This document shows positions 1-10,149 of a DNA stretch of 64,000 nt, one piece after another. Position numbers and translations under genes: made by a program. Position 1 is the stretch's first letter. The number at the start of each line of letters is the position of its first letter. The notes under the pieces were generated by a model that was given only the letters and a program-made list of their open reading frames with translations, searched no databases and was not told the origin of the DNA. Origin of the DNA: Polaribacter sp. (GTDB lineage Bacteria > Bacteroidota > Bacteroidia > Flavobacteriales > Flavobacteriaceae); the NCBI GenBank assembly GCA_023254055.1, contig JALQYN010000052.1, positions 38,831 to 102,830 on the forward strand, given 5' to 3'.

Positions 1-1
1 A

Positions 2-121
2 TTATTACTACCTTCATTACTGCTATCTTTCGAAAGAAAAATATCAAATAAAAATGTAATTAAAGAACCAACAATTAGAATTTTACCTCCAAAAGAAGCA
101 AAGACTAAAAAGGGAGAATAA
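2..121 (+). CDS. 3' end of an upstream CDS (partial, product unknown)
   Basis: Open frame from the window edge to TAA at 119-121, reading ...SFERKISNKNVIKEPTIRILPPKEAKTKKGE*. Confidence 0.35.
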   Translation, partial: LLLPSLLLSFERKISNKNVIKEPTIRILPPKEAKTKKGE

Positions 122-171
122 TTTAAACTTTTATTCACGAGAGTTTCGTTGTTAATTTTACGCTAAAAAGG

Positions 172-179
172 TATCTTTG
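172..179 (+). promoter_or_regulatory. Bacteroidetes-type -7 element TATCTTTG upstream of asnS, with TTG at 149-151 as -33
   Basis: Exact TAnnTTTG match, 20-nt spacing to TTG. Confidence 0.65.
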
Positions 180-226
180 CCTTTCATTATTGCCATAGTA
201 ATATTGTTAATTTTTATTTTAAGAAG

Positions 227-1660
227 ATGACTAGAAGTAGCGTATTAGAATTATTACAATCAGATAAAATTTTACAAGAAGTAACCGTTAATGGTTGGGT
301 TAGAACTTTTAGAAGCAATCGTTTTATTGCTTTAAATGATGGCTCTACGATTAATAATATTCAATGTGTAGTTGATTTTGAAAAAACAGACGAAGCTACA
401 ATTAAAAGAATTACAACAGGTGCGGCAGTTTGCATTAAAGGGACTTTAGTTGAAAGCCAGGGAAAAGGTCAAAATGTAGAAATTCAAGTTTCTGACATCC
501 AAATTTTAGGAGATTCTAATCCTGATGAATATCCCATTCAGCCTAAAAAACATAGTTTAGAATTTTTAAGAGAAAATGCACATTTACGTGTAAGAACAAA
601 CACTTTTAGCGCGGTTATGAGAGTTCGTTCTGCACTTTCTTTCGCGGTACATAAATACTTTCAAGAAAATGGATTTAACTATGTAAATACGCCTATTATT
701 ACTGGATCTGATGCAGAAGGCGCTGGAGAAATGTTTGGTGTTTCAACTTTTGAAACGAACAATGCTCCTGTTGATGAAAATGGCAATATTGACTATAAAC
801 AAGATTTTTTTGGAAAAGAAACCAACTTAACCGTTTCTGGTCAGTTAGAAGCGGAAACATTTGCAATGGCGCTTGGAAAAGTGTATACTTTTGGACCAAC
901 TTTTAGAGCAGAGAATTCGAATACTACTCGTCATTTAGCAGAGTTTTGGATGATTGAGCCAGAAGTTGCTTTTATGGATTTAGACGGAAACATGGATTTA
1001 GCAGAAGATTTTATTAAATCGGTTTTAGCTTATGTTTTAGAAAACTGTAAAGATGATTTGGCTTTCTTAGAGCAACGTTTAACAGATGAAGAAAAAGTAA
1101 AACCTCAGGCAGAAAGAAGTGAAATGTCGTTGTTAGAAAAATTGCGTTTTATCACCGAAAACAATTTTAAAAGAGTTAGTTATACAGAAGCTATTGATAT
1201 TTTACGCAATAGCAAACCAAATAAGAAAAAGAAGTTTCAATTTCCAATTAACGAATGGGGCGCAGATTTACAGTCTGAACACGAACGCTTCTTGGTTGAG
1301 AAACACTTTAAATGTCCAGTTATTTTATTTGATTATCCAGCTACTATAAAAGCATTTTACATGCGTTTAAATGAAGATGGAAAAACAGTTAGAGCCATGG
1401 ATGTTCTTTTTCCTGGAATTGGAGAAATTGTTGGAGGATCTCAAAGAGAAGAGCGCTTAGATGTTTTGAAAGAAAAAATGGCTGCTTTAGATATTGATGA
1501 AAAAGAATTATGGTGGTATTTAGATCTTCGTAAATATGGAACTGCTGTACATTCTGGATTTGGATTAGGTTTTGAAAGATTGGTTCAGTTTGCAACAGGA
1601 ATGGGTAATATTAGAGATGTAATTCCTTTTCCAAGATCACCTCAAAATGCTGAATTTTAA
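227..1660 (+). CDS. asnS: Asparaginyl-tRNA synthetase
   Basis: Full-length class II aaRS; OB-fold N-terminus ([11 protein letters not shown]), [35 protein letters not shown]-terminus. Confidence 0.97.
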   Translation: MTRSSVLELLQSDKILQEVTVNGWVRTFRSNRFIALNDGSTINNIQCVVDFEKTDEATIKRITTGAAVCIKGTLVESQGKGQNVEIQVSDIQILGDSNPDEYPIQPKKHSLEFLRENAHLRVRTNTFSAVMRVRSALSFAVHKYFQENGFNYVNTPIITGSDAEGAGEMFGVSTFETNNAPVDENGNIDYKQDFFGKETNLTVSGQLEAETFAMALGKVYTFGPTFRAENSNTTRHLAEFWMIEPEVAFMDLDGNMDLAEDFIKSVLAYVLENCKDDLAFLEQRLTDEEKVKPQAERSEMSLLEKLRFITENNFKRVSYTEAIDILRNSKPNKKKKFQFPINEWGADLQSEHERFLVEKHFKCPVILFDYPATIKAFYMRLNEDGKTVRAMDVLFPGIGEIVGGSQREERLDVLKEKMAALDIDEKELWWYLDLRKYGTAVHSGFGLGFERLVQFATGMGNIRDVIPFPRSPQNAEF

Positions 1661-1680
1661 TAGTATTAGATATAAAATAA

Positions 1681-3138
1681 ATGCTAAAACAAAGTTTAAA
1701 TTTTAAGCTACTACAAAAATTATCTCCTCAACAAATACAGTTGATGAAGTTAATTCAGTTGCCTACACAAGCTTTTGAAGAGCGTTTAAAACAAGAAATA
1801 GAGGAAAACCCTGCATTAGATACAGGCAAAGAAGAGGCTGAAAACTTTGAAGATTCTTTAGAAAACGAATATGAAGATGATGGGAATGAAAAAATAGATG
1901 CAGAAGACATCAATATTGATGAATACTTGAGTGACGATGAAGTTCCAAGCTACAAAACTCAAGCAAACAATTATTCTTCAGATGATGAAGACAGGAATAT
2001 GCCGTATGCCGCAGGTACAAGTTTTCATCAATCACTACAAAACCAATTAAACACGTTTCGCATCAATGAAGAAGAAAGAATTATTGCCGAATTCTTAGTT
2101 GGAAGTATAGATGATAGTGGATATATAAGAAGAGATATATTAGATTTAGTTGATGACTTAGCATTTACTCAAAATGTTTTTACAACAGAAGAGAAAGTAC
2201 TTGAATTGCTGACTAATGTTGTTCAAAAGTTAGATCCGATTGGTGTTGGGGCAAGAGATTTAAAAGAGTGTTTAGTGATTCAACTAAAAACAAAATCTGC
2301 ACAAAAAATTAGAGCTCTAGCTATTGATATTTTAGAAAACTCTTTTGATCATTTTGTAAAAAAACATTACACAAAATTAATGGAGAAGTTTGATATTTCT
2401 GAAGATGAATTAAAAGAAGTTATCAAAGAAATTAGCAAATTAAATCCAAAACCAGGTAGTTCTTATGCTGGTAATAATAAAATAGCAGAACAAATTATTC
2501 CAGATTTTTCAATTAAAATTATAGATGGAAATTTAGATTTGACTCTAAACTCTAGAAATGCACCCGAATTACATGTTTCTAGAGAATACAATAATATGCT
2601 TAAAGGCTATCAAGAATCTAAAGAGAAAACAAAATCTCAGAAAGATGCGGTGATGTTTATCAAACAAAAACTTGATGCAGCAAAGTGGTTTATTGATGCC
2701 ATTAGACAACGGCAACAAACATTGTTGGTTACAATGAACTGCATCATGCATTATCAATACGACTATTTTTTAACTGGTGATGAGCGTAAGTTAAAACCTA
2801 TGATTTTAAAAGATATTGCAGATCAGATTCACATGGATATTTCTACCGTTTCTAGGGTTGCTAATAGCAAATATGTCTCTACACCTTACGGAACTAAATT
2901 GATCAAAGAATTCTTTTCTGAGTCTATGAAAAATGATCAAGGTGAAGATGTTTCTACTAGAGAAATTAAAAAGATATTAGAAACTGTTATTGGAGAAGAA
3001 GACAAAAGAAAACCGTTAACCGATGATAAACTGTCTTTGGTTTTAAAGGAAAAAGGGTATCCAATAGCCAGAAGAACTGTTGCAAAATATAGAGAGCAAT
3101 TAGACATTCCTGTGGCTAGATTACGGAAAGAAATTTAA
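1681..3138 (+). CDS. rpoN: RNA polymerase sigma-54 factor
   Basis: N-terminal Q-rich activator region, DIADQIHMDISTVSRVANSKYVSTPYGTKLIKEFFS, RpoN box ARRTVAKYREQL. Confidence 0.96.
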   Translation: MLKQSLNFKLLQKLSPQQIQLMKLIQLPTQAFEERLKQEIEENPALDTGKEEAENFEDSLENEYEDDGNEKIDAEDINIDEYLSDDEVPSYKTQANNYSSDDEDRNMPYAAGTSFHQSLQNQLNTFRINEEERIIAEFLVGSIDDSGYIRRDILDLVDDLAFTQNVFTTEEKVLELLTNVVQKLDPIGVGARDLKECLVIQLKTKSAQKIRALAIDILENSFDHFVKKHYTKLMEKFDISEDELKEVIKEISKLNPKPGSSYAGNNKIAEQIIPDFSIKIIDGNLDLTLNSRNAPELHVSREYNNMLKGYQESKEKTKSQKDAVMFIKQKLDAAKWFIDAIRQRQQTLLVTMNCIMHYQYDYFLTGDERKLKPMILKDIADQIHMDISTVSRVANSKYVSTPYGTKLIKEFFSESMKNDQGEDVSTREIKKILETVIGEEDKRKPLTDDKLSLVLKEKGYPIARRTVAKYREQLDIPVARLRKEI

Positions 3139-3141
3139 TTT

Positions 3142-3741
3142 TTGAAGTTTCACAAATTCATATCAGTACTTTTACACCCAATTGTAATACCAACAATTGG
3201 CATCTTATTATTTCTTTCAATTACCCCAAATGAAATTAAAAAAGAACGTCAATATTTATTGATTAGCATTGTCTTTTTTTCAACGTATATCATCCCGTTA
3301 ATATCACTAATCATTTTAAAAACATTGGGTGTTATTAAAAGTTTTCAAGTAGAAAGCATTAAAGAACGGAAAACGCCACTTTTTATAATGCTAATCATTT
3401 TTTATGTCTTAGGAAAACTACTTATCAACATTCCAGATTTTAGAGAGCTTGGAATTCTTTTTTACGGAACAAACATTTCTCTGGCGTTGGTATATTTATT
3501 ATTCTTTTTTCAAATAAAATCTAGCTTACATATATTATCAATGAGTAGTACTTTAGGTTTTTTTCTGCTATTTGCAAACAGCTACTCTATTTCAATATTA
3601 CCAATAGGAAGTATCCTAATTATTTTAACTGGAATTTTAGCGAGTGCAAGATTACATTTAAAGGCACATAATCAAAAAGAAATCTATTTCGGTTTCTTTA
3701 TCGGCTTAATAGGACAATTTTTAGGGTTTATTCTACTATAA
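3142..3741 (+). CDS. Multi-pass membrane protein, uncharacterised (TTG start)
   Basis: ORF with several TM segments immediately downstream of rpoN. Confidence 0.7.
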   Translation: MKFHKFISVLLHPIVIPTIGILLFLSITPNEIKKERQYLLISIVFFSTYIIPLISLIILKTLGVIKSFQVESIKERKTPLFIMLIIFYVLGKLLINIPDFRELGILFYGTNISLALVYLLFFFQIKSSLHILSMSSTLGFFLLFANSYSISILPIGSILIILTGILASARLHLKAHNQKEIYFGFFIGLIGQFLGFILL

Positions 3742-4410
3742 AATATAGAAAATCAATCCTAGTTTTAGGACTTTTGTATTGATTGGGTTTGTTCCTAAAG
3801 AAGATGCTTTAAACAACGGAGTTAGGCCATAATACAAACTAAAATTAAAAGTAGAATAGCCAGCAGCTAAAGTTAACCCGTATTGGATTTTATTAAATCT
3901 TTCAATATTAGTATATGTGTTTAGCACATTATTAGTCGTGTAGTCAATTGTGTTTTTTAAATTATAACTAATTTTAAAACCCGTATACACTCTCCAAAAC
4001 TTGTATTTATTTGCAGTGGATGTTCTCCACCTAAATTCTAAAGGAAACTCTAAAGAATGTACTTTAAGTTCACTTGTATTCACAATACTAGGATCTACAT
4101 CTATAACAACTGTATTGTTTAGTGTGGTAATTTTATATCCATGCTTAAAAGAATCATAGGCATAGCCGACTCCAATACCTACAGCAATTTTTCCACTTTT
4201 AACTAACGAGATATCTTTAATATAGCCTGTATTCAATCCATAAGAAAAACCACTACCAATTACAGCATTGGGTTGATTAACAAATTGATTATAGCTAACA
4301 CTAAAATACAATTGATCTTCTAAATATTTATCTCCTAAATTTAATGAATCTTTTTGTGCATAAAGGCTAAAAGATAATATTGTAAATAATATAGAGAGTT
4401 GTTTTTTCAT
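3736..4410 (-). CDS. Outer membrane beta-barrel protein with signal peptide
   Basis: MKKQLSILFTILSFSLYAQ signal peptide; alternating beta-strand pattern. Confidence 0.7.
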   Translation of the reverse strand: MKKQLSILFTILSFSLYAQKDSLNLGDKYLEDQLYFSVSYNQFVNQPNAVIGSGFSYGLNTGYIKDISLVKSGKIAVGIGVGYAYDSFKHGYKITTLNNTVVIDVDPSIVNTSELKVHSLEFPLEFRWRTSTANKYKFWRVYTGFKISYNLKNTIDYTTNNVLNTYTNIERFNKIQYGLTLAAGYSTFNFSLYYGLTPLFKASSLGTNPINTKVLKLGLIFYIL

Positions 4411-4456
4411 AAATAAATTTAGCTAAACATATAACGTTAAATATACATATTTTGTA

Positions 4457-4492
4457 TAAAAAAAGGGCAATCAAATTGATTGCCCTTTTTTT
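4457..4492. terminator. Rho-independent terminator between the exbD operon and the beta-barrel gene
   Basis: aaaagggcaatcaaattgattgcccttttttt; A/T tracts on both sides. Confidence 0.8.
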
Positions 4493-4510
4493 ATATTCTA
4501 TAGAAATATC

Positions 4511-4978
4511 TTATTCTTGAATTTCTGAAGATTTACGACTTGATAAGCTCAATTTTAAAGCTCCAACATCTCTAAGTTTAAGTTTAATATCTGTAATTGT
4601 ACCAACACTAGACTTAATATCTGCTTTAATAGAAGTAGTCATAAAAGGTACTTCTGCTTCAGATCTTTGAGATCTTTCATTCAAAATAAAAGCTGTTACA
4701 TCATCTGGAGTTGCAATCTTATCATTCAATTGAATTTTATCTCCAGTTCCTAATCTTTTATCTTTCGCTTTACCAACATAAATAGTACTAACCAAACTTT
4801 TATGCTCTAGTTTCTTTACTTCTGTTGCATTAGGAAGTTGTGGGTTTTCAATTTTTAAATCTGTTTCTCTCATAGTTGTTGTAACCATAAAGAAAAACAA
4901 TAACATAAAAACAATATCTGGTAAAGATGCCGTATTTACAGCTGGCATTTCTTTTTTCTTCTTTCCGAATTTAGACAT
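4511..4978 (-). CDS. exbD: Biopolymer transporter ExbD
   Basis: Single N-terminal TM: ASLPDIVFMLLFFFMVTTTM. Confidence 0.9.
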   Translation of the reverse strand: MSKFGKKKKEMPAVNTASLPDIVFMLLFFFMVTTTMRETDLKIENPQLPNATEVKKLEHKSLVSTIYVGKAKDKRLGTGDKIQLNDKIATPDDVTAFILNERSQRSEAEVPFMTTSIKADIKSSVGTITDIKLKLRDVGALKLSLSSRKSSEIQE

Positions 4979-4993
4979 ATTATTTATTGTTTT

Positions 4994-5620
4994 TTAATTA
5001 ACAGATGTTGGTTCTGCATCAGAAATAATTTGAGGATAACTAGTTCTTATAAACTCAACCTTTTCCTTTAATTTTTCATTAGTTTTATCATTCTTAAAGT
5101 CTTCTTCAAGCTGATCGAAAGAAACATTATATTTCTCTAAAGCTAATCTATTTCTTAACTCAGTATAAGCTTTTAACAACTCGTTTTGTACTTTAATATA
5201 CATTCCATATTCCGTTCCTCTATCACTTTGTACAGAAATAATAGCTTTATTTGGGTGGTCTGAAGAAGCAGCGCTTCTTGCGCCTTTACAGTAATCACAA
5301 GGACCTGTAGAGACACCATTTTCTACTTTTCCTTCACCTCCACCGTTGTCAATAAATGCTTTAGCCGCTTCTTTAAGCTCTCCTAACTTCATAGTTTCAC
5401 CTTCAACAAGCATTTCATTATTTCTATTAATGTTTACTTCGAATATGTTTTTTTCCTTAATTACAGGTGGCACATAATCTTTAGGTGGTTTTTCAGATAA
5501 TTTTTTTGAAATACCTGAATCCACATCCATAGTAGTTGTTACTAGGAAAAAGATTAATAACAAGAAGGCGATATCCGCCATAGAACCTGCATTAATTTCT
5601 GGGGTTTCTCTTCTTGCCAT
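4994..5620 (-). CDS. exbD: Biopolymer transporter ExbD, with Cys-containing insertion
   Basis: AGSMADIAFLLLIFFLVTTTMD; periplasmic CDYCKGAR motif. Confidence 0.9.
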   Translation of the reverse strand: MARRETPEINAGSMADIAFLLLIFFLVTTTMDVDSGISKKLSEKPPKDYVPPVIKEKNIFEVNINRNNEMLVEGETMKLGELKEAAKAFIDNGGGEGKVENGVSTGPCDYCKGARSAASSDHPNKAIISVQSDRGTEYGMYIKVQNELLKAYTELRNRLALEKYNVSFDQLEEDFKNDKTNEKLKEKVEFIRTSYPQIISDAEPTSVN

Positions 5621-5623
5621 ATC

Positions 5624-6091
5624 TTAAGATTTAACTAATCCTTTTAATAAATCGTACACAAAGAATGCTCCGGCAATAATACCTAAAAACATACTATACC
5701 ATATTCCAGTACTCACCCATTGGTTAATAGAAGAACCTGCTTCACCACCTTCTAGGACTTTACCTTGAGGATCAGTAACTGCTAAACTATCTCCAGTAAA
5801 ATAAGCTATAACCAAAATAACACCTAAAGCTACTAGACCAAATAAAGTCTTTTTTAAGCTATCTGGGTTTTTAATTAAATTACCAACAGACATTATAACT
5901 GAAATTCCTATTGCTAAATACAATAAACTTGTAGAGAAAACAATAATAGGAGAAATAACACTATTCTGTACTTCCATATCTGTTTCTATTGCAGTAGAAT
6001 CTTCCATAAAGATTCTAATGAATAGAATGGCACCTATTAAAGCTATAACAGCAATAAAAATATTTAAAATTTTTGATATATTATTTTTCAT
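5624..6091 (-). CDS. Uncharacterised membrane protein in the exbBD operon
   Basis: Four or so TM segments, tightly packed between exbB and exbD. Confidence 0.75.
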   Translation of the reverse strand: MKNNISKILNIFIAVIALIGAILFIRIFMEDSTAIETDMEVQNSVISPIIVFSTSLLYLAIGISVIMSVGNLIKNPDSLKKTLFGLVALGVILVIAYFTGDSLAVTDPQGKVLEGGEAGSSINQWVSTGIWYSMFLGIIAGAFFVYDLLKGLVKS

Positions 6092-6099
6092 AATAATGA

Positions 6100-6819
6100 T
6101 TATTTTTTATATTTCACTAATAAGTCAATTAAAGAGATAGAAGCATCTTCCATGCTGTTTACAATACTATCAACTTTAGAAACAATATAGTTATAAAAAA
6201 TCTGTAAAATAATTGCTACTACTAATCCAAATACAGTTGTTAAAAGTGCTATTTTAATACCACCTGCTACAACTCCTGGAGAGATATCATTTGCTACTGC
6301 AATTCTATCAAATGCTTCAATCATACCAATTACAGTTCCCATGAAACCTAACATCGGTGCTAAAGCAATAAATAAAGACAACCATGAAACGTTTTTCTCT
6401 AACAATCCCATTTGAACTCCTCCGTATCCAACAACCGCTTTTTCTGCAGCTTCAACGCCTTCGTCCATTCTATCTAATCCTTGATAGAAAATAGAAGCAA
6501 CAGGTCCTTTTGAGTTTCTACAAACTTCTTTAGCAGCTTCTACACCACCTGAACTTAATGCTTCATCTACACTTGCAACTAATTTTTTAGTATTTGTTGT
6601 TGCCATGTTTAAATAAATAATTCTTTCGATAGCAATTGCCAACCCTAAAATTAAGGCTACTAATACAATTCCCATAAATTGAGGATCTCCTTCAATAAAA
6701 CGTTTCTTTAATTCTTGGTGGAAAGTTTGTGATTGAGCTGCTTCTTGAGCGAAAGTTGATTGAATAGCTCCAAAAAACATGAATCCTGCTACTGTTAGGA
6801 TGTTTGATACTTTTTTCAT
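6100..6819 (-). CDS. exbB: MotA/TolQ/ExbB proton channel family protein
   Basis: WLSLFIALAPMLGFMGTVIGMIEAFDRIA and GGIKIALLTTVFGLVVAIILQ. Confidence 0.93.
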   Translation of the reverse strand: MKKVSNILTVAGFMFFGAIQSTFAQEAAQSQTFHQELKKRFIEGDPQFMGIVLVALILGLAIAIERIIYLNMATTNTKKLVASVDEALSSGGVEAAKEVCRNSKGPVASIFYQGLDRMDEGVEAAEKAVVGYGGVQMGLLEKNVSWLSLFIALAPMLGFMGTVIGMIEAFDRIAVANDISPGVVAGGIKIALLTTVFGLVVAIILQIFYNYIVSKVDSIVNSMEDASISLIDLLVKYKK

Positions 6820-7092
6820 CTTTGTTATAAATTAATTTTTAATAGTTAACGGGTTAAAGATATTGATTTTAATTCCAAATCAACAAAAAATGTCTTTTCT
6901 AATTTTTAAAATTAAATTAATAAAAATCAAATTTTATCGTTTTGAGAGTGCCAATTAACAAAAAATTGTTGAGTCTCTAAAAAAAAACAGCAAATTTTTA
7001 TGGTTAAAAAGCAAAATTTAACTCAATTGAGTGCTAATTTAATAAGGATGCGTGTTTTACGCTATCAAATTTGTATAAAAATTCGTTTTTTC

Positions 7093-8124
7093 TTAAAAAT
7101 CCAATTCTCCTCTTAACGGTTTTTCAAACACTTTTTTAAACTCTGCATTTGATATTTTCTCTCCTAATAGGTACATTAATTTTGCAACGGCAGATTCTGT
7201 TGTAATATCTTTTCCATCTATAACTTGAATTCTTTTCAATGCTACACTTGTTTCATAATGGCCTAAAATAACACTTCCACCTACACATTGTGTAACGTTT
7301 ACAATTTGTATGCCGTTTTTTATAGCTTCCTCTAAAAGGTTGATAAACCATGGATATGTGGGAGCGTTTCCAGAACCATAGGTTTCTAAAACAATGCCTT
7401 TTAAATTTTTAATATTTAGAATGCTTTTTATAACTTCTTCTGTAATCCCAGGGAATAATTTTAACACCACTATATTATTATCTAATGATTTTCGAACAAT
7501 TAGCGTTGAATTTTTGGTTGCTGGTTTTAAAAGCAATTCATAATTAAAATGTAAATGAACGCCACTTTCTGCTAAGGGTGGATAATTTAATGAAGCAAAA
7601 GCCTCAAATTGTTCTGCATTCACTTTAGTAGTTCTATTTGCTCGGTATAATTTATACTCAAAATACAAACAAACTTCAGAAATTACGGGTTTATCATCTT
7701 TTGTAGCACAAGCAATTTCAATAGAAGTAATTAAATTTTCTTTTGCATCGGTTCTTAAGTGTCCGATTGGCAATTGCGAACCTGTAAATATTACTGGTTT
7801 TGCTAAGTTTTCTAACATAAAACTAATTGCAGATGATGTATAGGCCATCGTATCTGAACCTGTTAGGACAACAAATCCATCGAATTCAGAATACTTACTC
7901 TCAATAACTTCTGCAATAGTTACATAATATGCTGTATTCATATTAGAAGAGTCTATTGGCTCTTTAAAAGAATAGGTGTCTATCGTACAGTGTAACTGAA
8001 TTAATTCTGGAACTCTATCTAAAAGTTGTTCGAAATTAAATGCTTTTAAGGCATTGGTTTCGTAATCTTTTACCATTCCAATGGTTCCTCCAGTATATAT
8101 TAGTAATATTCTTGGCTTTGTCAT
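7093..8124 (-). CDS. ansA: Type I asparaginase
   Basis: ILLIYTGGTIGM; DGFVVLTGSDTMAYTSSAISFMLENLAKPVIFTGSQ. Confidence 0.93.
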   Translation of the reverse strand: MTKPRILLIYTGGTIGMVKDYETNALKAFNFEQLLDRVPELIQLHCTIDTYSFKEPIDSSNMNTAYYVTIAEVIESKYSEFDGFVVLTGSDTMAYTSSAISFMLENLAKPVIFTGSQLPIGHLRTDAKENLITSIEIACATKDDKPVISEVCLYFEYKLYRANRTTKVNAEQFEAFASLNYPPLAESGVHLHFNYELLLKPATKNSTLIVRKSLDNNIVVLKLFPGITEEVIKSILNIKNLKGIVLETYGSGNAPTYPWFINLLEEAIKNGIQIVNVTQCVGGSVILGHYETSVALKRIQVIDGKDITTESAVAKLMYLLGEKISNAEFKKVFEKPLRGELDF

Positions 8125-8179
8125 TTTGATGTCTATAATCGTTGGGTAAATTTATCATTTATAATTGAAATACGCATAC

Positions 8180-8213
8180 AAAAAAACGCTTTCAGAAATT
8201 GAAAGCGTTTTTT
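8180..8213. terminator. Rho-independent terminator downstream of lepA
   Basis: aaaaaacgctttcagaaattgaaagcgtttttt. Confidence 0.75.
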
Positions 8214-8232
8214 AAATTTTACAAAAATGGGA

Positions 8233-10029
8233 TTAATCATTCAGTTTTAAGACAGCCATAAAAGCTTCTTGTGGAATTTCTACATTCCCAACCTGACGCA
8301 TTCTCTTTTTTCCTTTTTTCTGTTTTTCTAACAACTTACGTTTACGAGAAATATCTCCTCCATAACATTTTGCTGTTACATCTTTACGTAAGGCTTTCGT
8401 AGTTTCTCTTGCTATAATTTTTGCACCAATTGCAGCTTGAATTGGAATATCAAATTGTTGTCTCGGAATTAATTCTTTTAACTTTTCAGTGATTTTTTTT
8501 CCGATTGAATAGGCATTGTCTGCATGTAATAATGCAGAAAGTGCATCAACTGGCTGCCCATTTAATAAAATATCTACGCGAACTAGTTTAGAAGATCTCA
8601 TTCCGATTGGATGATAATCAAAAGATGCGTATCCTTTAGAAACTGTTTTTAAACGATCGTAAAAATCGAACACAATTTCTGCTAATGGCATATCAAAAGT
8701 CAACTCAACTCTTTGCGTCGTTAAATAGGTCTGATTGGTTATTTCTCCACGTTTTTCGATACACAAACTCATTACTTGTCCAACAAAATCTGACTTTGTA
8801 ATGATAGATGCTTTGATATAAGGCTCTTCTACTCTATTTAATTTTGATGGATCTGGTAAATCTGTTGGATTGTTTAAAACAATGATCTCATCCGGATTTT
8901 TATTTGTGTAAGCATGATACGAAACGTTTGGAACCGTTGTAATAACTGTCATGTTAAACTCACGTTCTAAACGTTCTTGAATACTTTCCATGTGCAACAT
9001 CCCTAAGAATCCACAACGAAATCCAAACCCTAAAGCAGCAGAGCTTTCTGGAACAAAAACTAAGGATGCATCATTGAGTTGTAATTTTTCCATAGAATAA
9101 CGCAACTCTTCATAATCTTCAGTGTCTACAGGATAAATCCCTGCAAAAACCATTGGTTTTACATCTTCAAAACCATCTATAATTTCTTGTGTTGGGTTTA
9201 CTGCATCGGTAATTGTATCTCCAACTTTTACTTCTTTTGCTGTTTTTATTCCTGTAATTAAATACCCAACATCTCCTGTTTTTACAGATTGTTTTACAAC
9301 CTGACTTAGTTTTAACGTACCCACTTCATCCGCAAAATATTCTTTGTTGGTTGCCATGAATTTGATGCGCTGTCCTTTTTTTATCTCTCCATTTAAAACT
9401 CTAAAATAGGTTTCTATTCCTCTATAAGAGTTGTAAACTGAATCAAAAATTAAGGCTTGTAGCGGTGCATCTGGATTTCCTTTCGGAGCAGGAATTTTTT
9501 CTATAATAGCCTCTAAAATATTGTCAACTCCAAAACCTGTTTTTCCACTTGCATGGATAACGTCTTCAGCATCACAACCTAATAAATCTACAATATCGTC
9601 TGTTACTTCTTCTGGATTTGCAGAAGGTAAATCAACTTTGTTTAAAACAGGAATGATCTCTAAATCGTTGTCTAAGGCTAAATATAAGTTTGATATGGTT
9701 TGAGCTTGTATACTTTGCGCTGCATCTACAATCAATAATGCCCCTTCACAAGCGGCTATTGAGCGAGAAACTTCGTACGAAAAATCTACGTGACCAGGAG
9801 TGTCAATAAGATTTAAAATATATTGCTCTCCTTTATACGTATAATCCATTTGGATGGCGTGCGACTTAATGGTTATACCACGTTCACGCTCTAAATCCAT
9901 ATTGTCTAATAATTGATCTTTCTTTTCACGATCGGTTACAGAGCCTGTAAAATCTAACAATCTATCTGCCAACGTACTTTTACCGTGATCAATATGTGCG
10001 ATGATGCAAAAGTTTCTAATATTCTTCAT
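8233..10029 (-). CDS. lepA: Elongation factor 4 (LepA)
   Basis: [51 protein letters not shown]. Confidence 0.97.
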   Translation of the reverse strand: MKNIRNFCIIAHIDHGKSTLADRLLDFTGSVTDREKKDQLLDNMDLERERGITIKSHAIQMDYTYKGEQYILNLIDTPGHVDFSYEVSRSIAACEGALLIVDAAQSIQAQTISNLYLALDNDLEIIPVLNKVDLPSANPEEVTDDIVDLLGCDAEDVIHASGKTGFGVDNILEAIIEKIPAPKGNPDAPLQALIFDSVYNSYRGIETYFRVLNGEIKKGQRIKFMATNKEYFADEVGTLKLSQVVKQSVKTGDVGYLITGIKTAKEVKVGDTITDAVNPTQEIIDGFEDVKPMVFAGIYPVDTEDYEELRYSMEKLQLNDASLVFVPESSAALGFGFRCGFLGMLHMESIQERLEREFNMTVITTVPNVSYHAYTNKNPDEIIVLNNPTDLPDPSKLNRVEEPYIKASIITKSDFVGQVMSLCIEKRGEITNQTYLTTQRVELTFDMPLAEIVFDFYDRLKTVSKGYASFDYHPIGMRSSKLVRVDILLNGQPVDALSALLHADNAYSIGKKITEKLKELIPRQQFDIPIQAAIGAKIIARETTKALRKDVTAKCYGGDISRKRKLLEKQKKGKKRMRQVGNVEIPQEAFMAVLKLND

Positions 10030-10083
10030 TAATGTTTGATTTCTTAAGTGTGCAAATATATACTATTTACTAATGGAAATATC

Positions 10084-10120
10084 TAATCTTGCCATTCTGC
10101 AATAAACAAATTGGTGTCAT
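10084..10120. repeat. 37-bp direct repeat copy A (vestigial gene 3' end)
   Basis: taatcttgccattctgcaataaacaaattggtgtcat; 35/37 identical to 10151-10187. Confidence 0.85.
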
Positions 10121-10149
10121 CTTTTGAATATTTCACAATGCCAATCCTT

